Shown here piece by piece: positions 20,378 through 28,554 of a stretch of 33,875 nucleotides of DNA. The DNA is from Oscillospiraceae bacterium. Lineage in GTDB: Bacteria > Bacillota > Clostridia > Oscillospirales > Oscillospiraceae. A program made the translations under genes and the position numbers. The stretch spans positions 1-33,875 of the forward strand of contig SVMC01000001.1 of assembly GCA_015067585.1 (NCBI GenBank). Direction: 5' to 3'. The notes beneath the pieces were generated by a model. It was not told the DNA's origin, searched no databases, and saw nothing but the letters and a program-made list of their open reading frames with translations. How positions within the stretch are numbered: position 1 is the stretch's first letter; every line of letters starts with the position of its first letter.

Positions 20378-22165
20378 TTAGAGAGAAAAACGCATCAGCA
20401 TGATGGCGATCTCGCTGCGTTTGGCACCGGCGAGGGGGTTGAGCCAGGCATCGTTGTTCTTGAGCTGGCCGGTAATGATGCCGTTGGCCTTGGCCCATTG
20501 GATGCCCTCCATGGCCCAGGGGCTGACGGTTTTGGCATCCGGGAAGCCGGACACATTGCTGCGCCGTCCGTCATCCAGACCCTGGTGATTTGCATAGCGC
20601 AGCAGGATGGTGGCGATCTGTTCCCGGGTCACCGGGATATCGGGGGCGAAGCGGTCCGCGGAAACACCCTGGACAATGCCCTGTTCCGCTGCCCAGTTGA
20701 CAGCCCTTTCATACCAGCTTCCCGCTGACACATCCTTGAAGGCGGCGGAGACGGAAGCCTCCGGGCAGCCTGCCAGCCGCCACAGCACCGTCACCAGCAT
20801 GGCACGGGAGGTGGTATCCTCCGGGGCAAAGCAGCTGTCCGACACACCGCTCATAAGCCCCGTGTTGTAAACATAGCACACCGCCTCATAATACCAGCGG
20901 TTCTCCGGCACATCGGCAAAGGGAACGCCCTTGGCGGTGAACACGCTTTCGTAGTCGTAGCCCATTTTGCGGCAGTAGCTTTCCGCATAGGAACCGGGCC
21001 AGACATAACAGGTGTGATTTCGCATATCGTGATCCTCGTCCACGATGCTTGTCACACTGGGAGGAATGGTGACCGGCTCATAAGAGGCAAACCCCTCAAA
21101 ATGGAGCGCTGTCACCGGCAGACCATCGATTTCTGCGGGGATCTCCCGAAGCGACCGATTGGTAGCCGATGTAATGGTGATCTCTTCGTTTTCTTCGATA
21201 AATCTTAGTCCGGCATAGAAGCCGTGCATTCTTCCGTCTGCGTCGATGCGGCTGTTGACCGCACAATTCTCATCCAAAGCCTTTTCATAGGCAGGCGTTT
21301 CCGGGAAGGCATACACGGTTTCGTTGTTAAATCCTATGGGTCGTGAGGAAAAAGCATGCTCTGCCAGGGTTTGCAGGGTGGAAGGAAGGTAGAGGCTGGT
21401 GTTATGTACACAGGTATGCAGGGCATAATCCTTCAGCTCCTCCACGCCCTCACACAGAAAGAAGCTGCTGATGCACGATTCATAAAAAGCGTAGGCACCC
21501 ACGGTTTTTACACTTCCGGGGATCACCACATATTTGAGATCCGCAGAACCGCGCTCGTGAACGACCCCGGCAAAGGCACCGATGGAGGTCACAGGATACC
21601 CCCGCACCGTTTCCGGAAGGAGAAGGATATTATAAATGTTGGCATTGAAGTACACCAGCTCCGCTTCCCCATTCCGGATCCAGAAGAACATCTCCCCGTC
21701 CCAGACACCGCGGCAATTCGGCAGGCTGCCCGACTGGATGAAGCGCTGATTCTGGGAGAGCAGGGAATACCGCTCCGCGGCGCTGTATTTCTTACCGGTG
21801 ATGGTGGTGCCGAAGAAGGCGTCGGGCCAGATCCATTCCAGGCCGTCGGGGATCAGAACAGGCTCCCGGATGCCGGTGCAGTTGTGGAATGCGGCCTCCT
21901 CGATATAGCGAAGGTTCTCCGGCAGGGTCACGGAGGTGATGCCGGAATTGTCATAAAATGCCCGTGCCGCAATGCCTGCTACGGGCATTCCTTCGATCTC
22001 CTCCGGGATCACCAGTGCGCCGGCATGATCCTGCGGCCCGGTGATCCAGACCGCACCGTTCCGGATCTCATAGCGCAGCTCTGTTTCCGCCGCCTTGACC
22101 GGCAGCGCAGACATCAGCAGCGCGAAAATAAGGCATAGGAGCAATAATCTTTTCCTTGTTTTCAT
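20378..22165 (-). CDS. BspA-like leucine-rich-repeat surface protein with SLH anchor
   Basis: The 595-residue precursor has a signal peptide (MKTRKRLLLLCLIFALLMSA, cleavage near VKAAE). Degenerate BspA-type LRR_5 repeats span about 35-390 (SVTLPENLRYIEEAAFHNC, YVVIPGSVKTVGAYAFYES). Three SLH motifs lie at about 415-595 (FADVPENRWYYEAVCYVYNT, FKDVSAGSWYERAVNWAA, then WAMEGIQWAKANGI). It should be displayed on the cell wall; BspA-like proteins can bind host or bacterial ligands, but the ligand here is unknown. GGAGG precedes the start by 8 bases. It is shorter and more diverged than its two neighbours. No clear promoter is visible between it and 22675, so read-through from upstream is possible. 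Confidence 0.9.
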   Translation of the reverse strand: MKTRKRLLLLCLIFALLMSALPVKAAETELRYEIRNGAVWITGPQDHAGALVIPEEIEGMPVAGIAARAFYDNSGITSVTLPENLRYIEEAAFHNCTGIREPVLIPDGLEWIWPDAFFGTTITGKKYSAAERYSLLSQNQRFIQSGSLPNCRGVWDGEMFFWIRNGEAELVYFNANIYNILLLPETVRGYPVTSIGAFAGVVHERGSADLKYVVIPGSVKTVGAYAFYESCISSFFLCEGVEELKDYALHTCVHNTSLYLPSTLQTLAEHAFSSRPIGFNNETVYAFPETPAYEKALDENCAVNSRIDADGRMHGFYAGLRFIEENEEITITSATNRSLREIPAEIDGLPVTALHFEGFASYEPVTIPPSVTSIVDEDHDMRNHTCYVWPGSYAESYCRKMGYDYESVFTAKGVPFADVPENRWYYEAVCYVYNTGLMSGVSDSCFAPEDTTSRAMLVTVLWRLAGCPEASVSAAFKDVSAGSWYERAVNWAAEQGIVQGVSADRFAPDIPVTREQIATILLRYANHQGLDDGRRSNVSGFPDAKTVSPWAMEGIQWAKANGIITGQLKNNDAWLNPLAGAKRSEIAIMLMRFSL

Positions 22166-22229
22166 AGGATTTCCTCCTTTCGGATCGTAGGGGTGTCATT
22201 GATTGACAGAAGCGGCTCCTTCGAAGGAT

Positions 22230-22314
22230 GTAGGGGCGGATATCATCCGCCCGCGCAGGAAATGTTCCGTATATAACGGGACTACCGGCGAATTCGCAAT
22301 ATTTACCGGGCGGA
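22230..22314 (+). repeat. Hairpin-arm intergenic repeat, copy d
   Basis: Starts GTAGGGGCGGATATCATCCG, then GCAGGAAATGTTCCGTATAT, ACTACCGGCGAATTCGCAA. It is part of the right long inverted repeat, upstream of the SLH gene ending at 22165. Confidence 0.75.
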
Positions 22315-22667
22315 TGCACTCAAAGGCTCCCTTCGCAAGGAAGGGAGCTGTCTGCGACTCGCGAATCACCGGGCTTCGCCCGGTTGCTCGCTTGCATGAC
22401 GCCTGCGGGCGCTCAAGCGAAGCTGACTGAGGGATCGTGCAGGCAGTCGCAGGTCTGCAGCAGACTTGTTGGTGCGGTAAGATCCCTTCCGAGCCGCCTT
22501 GCGGCGGCCCACCTCCCCTTTAAAAAGGGGAGGCTTTGGCCTGCTGCGATTTTGGTGGACGGTACGGTCAATCAGGGGACAGTCCCCCGATCGGCAGGCC
22601 GATCAGCGAACCGTCCCCGCGATTGACCAAGGGGTGCCTTCGGGACGATGTGGGCATCGTCCCCTAC
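22230..22667 (-). repeat. Long inverted repeat, right copy
   Basis: About 438 bp, the reverse complement of 18606-19084 with scattered changes, most of them inside loops or compensated: CGCCGCAAGGCGG replaces CGCCGTAAGGCGG. It fills most of the 509-bp gap between two SLH genes; I see no gene in it. Confidence 0.85.
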
Positions 22668-22674
22668 GGTTCGA

Positions 22675-25218
22675 TCAGCTTTCCAGCCATGCGATGTAGC
22701 GCAGCAAAATCGTTGCCATTTCGGCGCGGGTGGTGGCGCCGAGAGGATTGAGCATATTTTTGTCGTTGCCCTGCAGGATGCCCACATCCACCGCCCACAT
22801 AAGGGCGGATTTTGCATAGGCAGAGGCCTGATCCGCATCCTTGAAGCCACTGATGGGCGAGTAGGTGGCGACATCTTCCCCAAGAAGATCGCCCAGACGG
22901 TAGAGGATGGTGGCTACCTGCTCCCGGGTTACCGGAGCGTTGGGCGAGAAGGTGGTAGCGGAGGTACCGTAGACCACGCCGTTTTCCGCCGCCCAATCCA
23001 CCGCGGAGGTATACCAGGTATACTCCGGCACATCTGCGAAGTAGTCACTGTCGCCATCGGGATTGGGTTCGCCGCACAGCCGGTACAATGTGGTCACCAG
23101 CATGGCACGGGAGGAAATACCCGTGGGGTTGAAGGTGGTATCCGAGGTGCCGTTCATAATGCCGTTCCAGTAGCAGAAATACACGGAGGGGAAGTACCAG
23201 CTGTCCTCCGGCACATCGATAAAGGGGGTGCCGTCCAAGGGATAGAAGAAAATGCCATGTTCTTTGGCGTAGGATTCCGCATAAGTGCCGGAAAGGCCAT
23301 AGATCACGCCCTCTCCTGCGAACAGGGGATCCGGTAAGGACTCCAGTGCAGGGGTGGTATAGATTGCTTCAATCTCTGTATTCAGCAAGGCTCTTTCACC
23401 GATAAAGCGCACATTGCGGCCAAGATACAGTTCTTCCGTATGCTCCTGAATCCCATAATGGGGCCGTCCGAACTGTGCGTCATCGGCAATTCCAACGACG
23501 GGAATTCCCTCTACCTCATCCGGAATGATACAATAGCCGCAGCGCAGTTCGCGGTCATAGTCCATCGATCCGCCGAGCAGAACGGCTCCTTCCGGATCAA
23601 CTCTGTAAATGCCGCTGCTGAAGATATACGCCTTGTCATCCTCCATGGCAACAAAGGGATGCCCATGGGAGTTGGCATAGCTATGGGCATAGGAGCCTGC
23701 TTTGCCGCCGATGATCAGATGATGGGGATCTAAGCAGAAGGAATCGGCAATGCTGGTCACGGTGGGCGGGATATAGATTGCGTCCACCCGGTGCTCGTAA
23801 ACAAAACAGTTGGGGCCAATGCTTGTGAGCTGCTCCGGCAGACGGACATATTCCAGCACATCGCAGCCGTCAAAGGCAAACTCAGGCAGTTCCAGAATCG
23901 TATCCGGCAGATAGATCGACTTCAATGTTTCGCTGATAAATGCCCATTCGCGCAGCTTTGTCACAGGAACACCGTCCACCGTATCCGGGATCACCAGGTG
24001 ATCCGGGTGGTTTGGCAGAAGACCGATGACTCTGGCAAAACGATTCGGATAAACCGTATACTTCACATGGTTTTGCTCTGTGGTATAAGGCGCTTCATAT
24101 ACATCGCCGGTGACACGATCGGTAAAGGGAATGCCCATCTCTCCGCAATAATCGAAAACAGGTGTGTCTATATAACCGTACACCTTGACAGAATCACAGT
24201 TTTCCATAATATTTCCGCTCTGTGTCAGTGATGCGGGGAATGTGATGGAGGTAAGCTCTGTCATTGCGGCGAATGCGTGCTCTTCGATCGTTTCTATGCC
24301 TTCCTCCAAAATGACCTCTTTGACCTTGCTGAAGTAAAAGACATAGGGATTGATGGTTTTTACTGTTCCGGGAATCGTTACCCGTTCTCCGCGCAGTTCT
24401 TCACAGGCATAGTCGCAAAACCGCTCTAAGCCCTCAGGGAACGTGCCATCCTGCAGGGTTACCCACGATAACCCCTTAAAACTGACCCGCTTGAGATCCC
24501 GGGGCAATTTGGTCAGCGTCGCATTCATCGTCTCTTTAAAGCCATACGGACCATAGAACGCTTCGGTGCCGATTGTATGGACGGTATCCGGCAGTGTGCA
24601 GACGATATTTTCGCTCCGGAAGCACTGGGGTCCGATATAGGTGACTGGGCAGCCGCCGAGGGTGTCGGGAACCACAAATTCTCCCTCCGCGGTGCATTTC
24701 AGAAGGATGGCTTCCCCTTCGTAAAGGGCGTATTCAAAATCACCCTCCGTGATGGGTGTCAGCGACAGGGGATCACAGGGATAATCCTCCAGATAGATCA
24801 GCCAATCGTAATACGGAAATTGTTCTGCGAATTCCTCATAGCAGTAGATTCTTCCGTTACCGAGATCAGATGCTTTGCATTCCGTGTTCTTACCGTAAAT
24901 GTAAAATGTTCTGATATTGGACAGAGAAAAAGCGTTGGTCTCGATATATGCCACACTTGCAGGAATCACCGCATAGGGCTCTTTGTGTTCTCTTCCAAAG
25001 GCATAGCGTCCGATTCTCTTTACCGGACAGCCGCCGATGGTTTCGGGGATGATAAGAGGTTCGTCGGTGGGGTCAGCCCCGGTGATGGTGGCTGCGCCGT
25101 AGGCAACGGTATAGTAGAAGATGCCCTCTTTCTGTTCTTCTGCTGCCTGAACCGGCAGTGCGGAGGTCAGAAGCGCCAAGGTCAGGCACAGACACAGTAG
25201 TCTTTTCCATGTTTTCAT
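22675..25218 (-). CDS. BspA-like leucine-rich-repeat surface protein with SLH anchor (847 aa)
   Basis: Signal peptide MKTWKRLLCLCLTLALLTSA with cleavage near VQAAE. LRR_5 repeats run from about 40 to 640 (YIGPQCFRSENIVCTLPDTV, FDGCDVLEYVRLPEQLTSIG). Three SLH motifs occupy 664-847 (FIDVPEDSWYFPSVYFCYWN, FADVPEYTWYTSAVDWAA, GFKDADQASAYAKSALMWAV). It is predicted to be attached to the wall and exposed. The last 208 residues differ from those of the next paralogue at only three positions, while the LRR part is only moderately similar, which points to gene conversion. The start is set by GGAGGAAAT before ATGAAAAC, a sequence shared by the family. Confidence 0.92.
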   Translation of the reverse strand: MKTWKRLLCLCLTLALLTSALPVQAAEEQKEGIFYYTVAYGAATITGADPTDEPLIIPETIGGCPVKRIGRYAFGREHKEPYAVIPASVAYIETNAFSLSNIRTFYIYGKNTECKASDLGNGRIYCYEEFAEQFPYYDWLIYLEDYPCDPLSLTPITEGDFEYALYEGEAILLKCTAEGEFVVPDTLGGCPVTYIGPQCFRSENIVCTLPDTVHTIGTEAFYGPYGFKETMNATLTKLPRDLKRVSFKGLSWVTLQDGTFPEGLERFCDYACEELRGERVTIPGTVKTINPYVFYFSKVKEVILEEGIETIEEHAFAAMTELTSITFPASLTQSGNIMENCDSVKVYGYIDTPVFDYCGEMGIPFTDRVTGDVYEAPYTTEQNHVKYTVYPNRFARVIGLLPNHPDHLVIPDTVDGVPVTKLREWAFISETLKSIYLPDTILELPEFAFDGCDVLEYVRLPEQLTSIGPNCFVYEHRVDAIYIPPTVTSIADSFCLDPHHLIIGGKAGSYAHSYANSHGHPFVAMEDDKAYIFSSGIYRVDPEGAVLLGGSMDYDRELRCGYCIIPDEVEGIPVVGIADDAQFGRPHYGIQEHTEELYLGRNVRFIGERALLNTEIEAIYTTPALESLPDPLFAGEGVIYGLSGTYAESYAKEHGIFFYPLDGTPFIDVPEDSWYFPSVYFCYWNGIMNGTSDTTFNPTGISSRAMLVTTLYRLCGEPNPDGDSDYFADVPEYTWYTSAVDWAAENGVVYGTSATTFSPNAPVTREQVATILYRLGDLLGEDVATYSPISGFKDADQASAYAKSALMWAVDVGILQGNDKNMLNPLGATTRAEMATILLRYIAWLES

Positions 25219-25240
25219 TGAAATTTCCTCCTTTCGGATC

Positions 25241-25345
25241 GTAGGGAACGGCCTGCGTGCCGTTCCGGCAGGAAATATTTCGTTTATATGGAGAGTTTCG
25301 GCGAATTCGTAACATTTAACGGACAGCCGGGACGGCTGTCCCTAC
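25241..25345 (+). repeat. Hairpin-arm intergenic repeat, copy e
   Basis: GTAGGGAACGGC-CTGC-GTGCCGTTCC hairpin, GGCAGGAAATATTTCG core, GGCGAATTCGTAACATTT, then GGACAGCCG-GGA-CGGCTGTCC and CCTAC. It fills the gap between two paralogous SLH genes. Confidence 0.8.
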
Positions 25346-25366
25346 GCGGGATCGATGGTGTTCAGC

Positions 25367-27889
25367 TTAGCTTTCCAACCATGCGATGTAGCGTAGCAAA
25401 ATCGTTGCCATTTCGGCGCGGGTGGTGGCGCCGAGAGGATTGAGCATATTTTTGTCGTTGCCCTGCAGGATGCCCACATCCACCGCCCACATGAGGGCGG
25501 ATTTTGCGTAGTCGGAAGCTTGATCCGCATCTTTAAAACCGCTGATGGGCGAGTAGGTGGCGACATCTTCCCCAAGAAGATCACCCAGGCGGTAGAGGAT
25601 GGTGGCCACCTGCTCCCGGGTCACCGGGGCATTGGGGGAGAAGGTGGTGGCGGAGGTGCCGTAGACCACGCCGTTTTCCGCCGCCCAATCCACCGCGGAG
25701 GTGTACCAGGTGTATTCCGGCACATCTGCGAAGTAGTCACTGTCGCCATCGGGATTGGGTTCACCGCACAGCCGGTACAATGTGGTCACCAGCATGGCAC
25801 GGGAGGAAATACCCGTGGGGTTGAAGGTGGTGTCCGAGGTGCCGTTCATAATGCCGTTCCAGTAGCAGAAATACACGGAGGGGAAGTACCAGCTGTCCTC
25901 CGGCACATCGGTAAAGGGGGTGCCGTCATAGGGATAGAAGAAAATGCCATGTTCTTTGGCATAGCTTTCTGCATAAGTGCCGGAAAGACCGTAGATCTCG
26001 CCTTTCGCGGCGAACAGGGGCACAGGAAGCTCCTCCAGTGCGGGGGTGGTGCAGAGAACGTTGATCTTGGAGTGTGCCAGCGCGCCTTTTTCGATGAAGC
26101 GCACATTGCTGCCCAACTGCAGCTCGGTTGTATTGCCGGATCTACCCACGAACTGTGCATCACCGCCAATGCCCACCACGGGGATGCCGTCCACTTCATC
26201 CGGGACAGTACAGTAAGTATAGGTATCATCCACATAGGTGAGGGGCAGGGCAAGGGCTACAAGACCGTCAGCTTCCTTGCGGTACACGCCGCCCTGTACC
26301 ACATATTCCTTCCCCTCTTCCATTTCCACAAAGGGATGGTTGTTCACAGCGGCAAAGGTTTTGGCATAGGAGCCTGCCGCGGCTACATAGATCCGCTCTT
26401 CATCGGAACGGCCGATTTTGGTTACGGAAGAAGGAATGTAGATTGCGGTCAGCTTCGGGCAGTGCAGAAGGAATTCGCCATCGGCAGTTTCCAGATTCTC
26501 TGACAAGCGGACATATTCCAGATTTGGACAGTCGGATATTGCCATGTCTCCAAGGTAGGTGAGAGTATCCGGCAGATACAAAGATTTCAGGCTTTTACTG
26601 GTGAAGGCCCAGTCATAGGCTTCCTTTACCGGTACCCCATCCACCGTTTCCGGGATCACCAGATTTTCCGCATGGTTGGTCAGCAGTTTGGAAACCGAGG
26701 CATATCGTTTCGGATAAATCCAATACTCCACATGATCTTTCGTTATTGTATAAGGCTTTTCATACGGTTCTCCTGTGGCAAGGTCGACAAAAGGAATGCC
26801 GTAGTCGCCACAGTAATCAAACGCAGCGGTGTTTAAATAGCCGTAGACGGTGAGCTCTTTGAGATTATACAGGAAATTCTCACACTGTGTCACTGAAGCG
26901 GGAACGGTGATGGACTCCAGAGTATAATTACCGCTGAATGCATAGTCGCCAATGATCTCAACGCCCTCTTCTATGACGATTTCTTTGATTTGAGCATTGG
27001 TAAAGGCATATTTCCCGATGGTTTTCACAGTTCCGGGAATGGTGATCTTGTCGGCAATATAGTTTTCGCAGGCAAAGTCATGGATGGTTTCCAAACTCTC
27101 CGGCAAGGCGGGATCTATCACACTAACACAAGACAACGCGCTTTGACTCAGACGCTGCAGGCTTTGCGGGAGCTTCGTCAGATACATGGGGGAATAGGTT
27201 ATTTGCGATGGAGAAAAAGCTTCTGCGCCAATGCTGCGGACAGTATCCGGCAGTGTGCAGGTAAAATCTTCGCCGACGAAACAACGCGGCCCGATATAAG
27301 TCACCGGACAGCCGCCCAATTGATCTGGAACAACAACATCACTGGCTGTATTACACTTCAGCAAAATGGCCTCGCCGTTGTAAATTGCGTATTCAAATAT
27401 TCCGTCTGTGATCGGCGTAAGAGTCAACGGGTCACAGGGATAATCCTCGAAAAAGATTTTGTCGGACCAGTAATATATGGATTCCAGAGCTTTGGCGTCC
27501 TCATAACAGTAGACGGTATAGTTGTTAAAGAATGCGGAGACGGCACACTCCGTCTGCTTTCCGTAGATATAGATAGTATCGAAATCAGAGCGTTCAAACG
27601 CATCATCTTCAATGTATTCAACACAGGCAGGAACGACCGCATAGGGAGAGTCGTATTCCTTGTAAACAGCGTATGTAGCAATTCTTGTGACAGGATAGCC
27701 GCCAAGCGTTTCCGGAATGATCAGCGGGCCGACAACCGGGCCTTCTACCCGGGTGAGGGTGGCTTCGCCACCGGCAACGGTATAGCTGAAGATGCCCTCC
27801 TGCAGTGCATCCGCTGCCATAGTGGGGGAAGCGATGGCCAGCAGCGCCAGCACAAGGCACAGGAGTGGCAGGATTTTCCATGTTTTCAT
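25367..27889 (-). CDS. BspA-like leucine-rich-repeat surface protein with SLH anchor (840 aa)
   Basis: Paralogue of the preceding gene in the same order: signal peptide (MKTWKILPLLCLVLALLAIA), LRR_5 region about 40-635 (TYIGPRCFVGEDFTCTLPDT, VIEEGVEIIGDYAFSGN), three SLH motifs at 657-840. The SLH part is almost identical to the neighbour; the LRR part has diverged, as expected if the exposed face is under diversifying change while the anchor is homogenised. The ribosome binding site is GGAGA. The gene follows a block of four hairpin repeats and no promoter could be identified with confidence upstream. Confidence 0.92.
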   Translation of the reverse strand: MKTWKILPLLCLVLALLAIASPTMAADALQEGIFSYTVAGGEATLTRVEGPVVGPLIIPETLGGYPVTRIATYAVYKEYDSPYAVVPACVEYIEDDAFERSDFDTIYIYGKQTECAVSAFFNNYTVYCYEDAKALESIYYWSDKIFFEDYPCDPLTLTPITDGIFEYAIYNGEAILLKCNTASDVVVPDQLGGCPVTYIGPRCFVGEDFTCTLPDTVRSIGAEAFSPSQITYSPMYLTKLPQSLQRLSQSALSCVSVIDPALPESLETIHDFACENYIADKITIPGTVKTIGKYAFTNAQIKEIVIEEGVEIIGDYAFSGNYTLESITVPASVTQCENFLYNLKELTVYGYLNTAAFDYCGDYGIPFVDLATGEPYEKPYTITKDHVEYWIYPKRYASVSKLLTNHAENLVIPETVDGVPVKEAYDWAFTSKSLKSLYLPDTLTYLGDMAISDCPNLEYVRLSENLETADGEFLLHCPKLTAIYIPSSVTKIGRSDEERIYVAAAGSYAKTFAAVNNHPFVEMEEGKEYVVQGGVYRKEADGLVALALPLTYVDDTYTYCTVPDEVDGIPVVGIGGDAQFVGRSGNTTELQLGSNVRFIEKGALAHSKINVLCTTPALEELPVPLFAAKGEIYGLSGTYAESYAKEHGIFFYPYDGTPFTDVPEDSWYFPSVYFCYWNGIMNGTSDTTFNPTGISSRAMLVTTLYRLCGEPNPDGDSDYFADVPEYTWYTSAVDWAAENGVVYGTSATTFSPNAPVTREQVATILYRLGDLLGEDVATYSPISGFKDADQASDYAKSALMWAVDVGILQGNDKNMLNPLGATTRAEMATILLRYIAWLES

Positions 27890-27909
27890 AGGGATTCTCC
27901 TTTCGGATT

Positions 27910-28009
27910 GTAGGGGACGGGTTTCCCGTCCCGGCAGGAAATGTTTCGTTTATATGTAGGGTTTCGGCGAATTCGTGACATTTTACGGGCGATCGGTGAT
28001 CGCCCCTAC
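27910..28009 (+). repeat. Hairpin-arm intergenic repeat, copy f
   Basis: GTAGGGGACGGGTTTCCCGT arm, GGCAGGAAATGTTTCGTTTA core, GGCGAATTCGTGACATTTT, then GGCGATCGGTGATCGCC and CCCTAC. A solitary related hairpin with CCCCTAC tag follows at 28050-28074. Confidence 0.8.
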
Positions 28010-28116
28010 ATTCACAGAAGCGGTTTTTTCGGAGGTCGCAGCCTTCAACGGACAGCCGGGGACGGCTGCCCCTACGGTTAGAGCTAAAATCGGTGCGATA
28101 GGGTTGCAATGAGTCC

Positions 28117-28214
28117 GTAGGGGACGGGTTTCCCGTCCCGGCAGGAAATGTTGCATCTATATTGAGACTACCGGCGAAATCGTAACCTTTGCAGGCGATC
28201 GGTGATCACCCTAC
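28117..28214 (+). repeat. Hairpin-arm intergenic repeat, copy g
   Basis: GTAGGGGACGGG-TTT-CCCGTCCC, GGCAGGAAATGTTGCATCTA, CCGGCGAAATCGTAACCTTT, GGCGATCGGTGATCACC, CTAC. Confidence 0.8.
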
Positions 28215-28242
28215 ATTCACAAAAGCAGCTTCTTCGGAGAAT

Positions 28243-28341
28243 GCAGGGGCGGATACCATCCGCCCGCGCAGAAAATGTTGCGTATATAACGGGGCTACCG
28301 GCGAATTCGTGGGCATTGGGGACGGGAAACCCGTCCCCTAC
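28243..28341 (+). repeat. Hairpin-arm intergenic repeat, copy h
   Basis: GCAGGGGCGGATACCATCCG arm, GAAAATGTTGCGTATATAAC core, CTACCGGCGAATTCGTGGG, then GGGGACGGG-AAA-CCCGTCCC and CTAC. Confidence 0.8.
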
Positions 28342-28362
28342 GATCCGTTAACAATCCTTTTC

Positions 28363-28438
28363 GTAGGGGCGGATGCCCACATCCGCCCGGCAGGGTATGC
28401 TGCGTCACATTGTGGCTATCGGCGAATTCGTAACATTT
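28363..28438 (+). repeat. Hairpin-arm intergenic repeat, copy i
   Basis: GTAGGGGCGGATGCCCACAT arm, GGCAGGGTATGCTGCG core, ATCGGCGAATTCGTAACATTT; the second hairpin is missing. With copies f-h it fills most of the 665-bp gap 27890-28554, in which I see no gene. Confidence 0.75.
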
Positions 28439-28505
28439 GTGAAGGAAAAACCTTTTCTGTACTGCGAAAATAGAAGATTTTAATGATGTAGAGCAATAAA
28501 ATTGT

Positions 28506-28539
28506 AAAAAATAGGGCGGGGCGGTGCCCTGCCCTATTT
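28506..28539 (-). terminator. Rho-independent terminator of the BlaI/BlaR1-like operon
   Basis: Read on the minus strand, AAATAGGGC and GCCCTATTT form the stem, with GGGC/CCCC inner pairing, followed by a run of Ts. Confidence 0.85.
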
Positions 28540-28554
28540 GGTATGATCTTTGGA

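Noticed and set aside
27910-28438. Regularly spaced similar units that could suggest a CRISPR array
   Set aside because: Units are about 100-130 bp apart and 80-100 bp long with hairpin arms, spacer lengths are irregular, and no cas genes are near. They belong to the intergenic repeat family.
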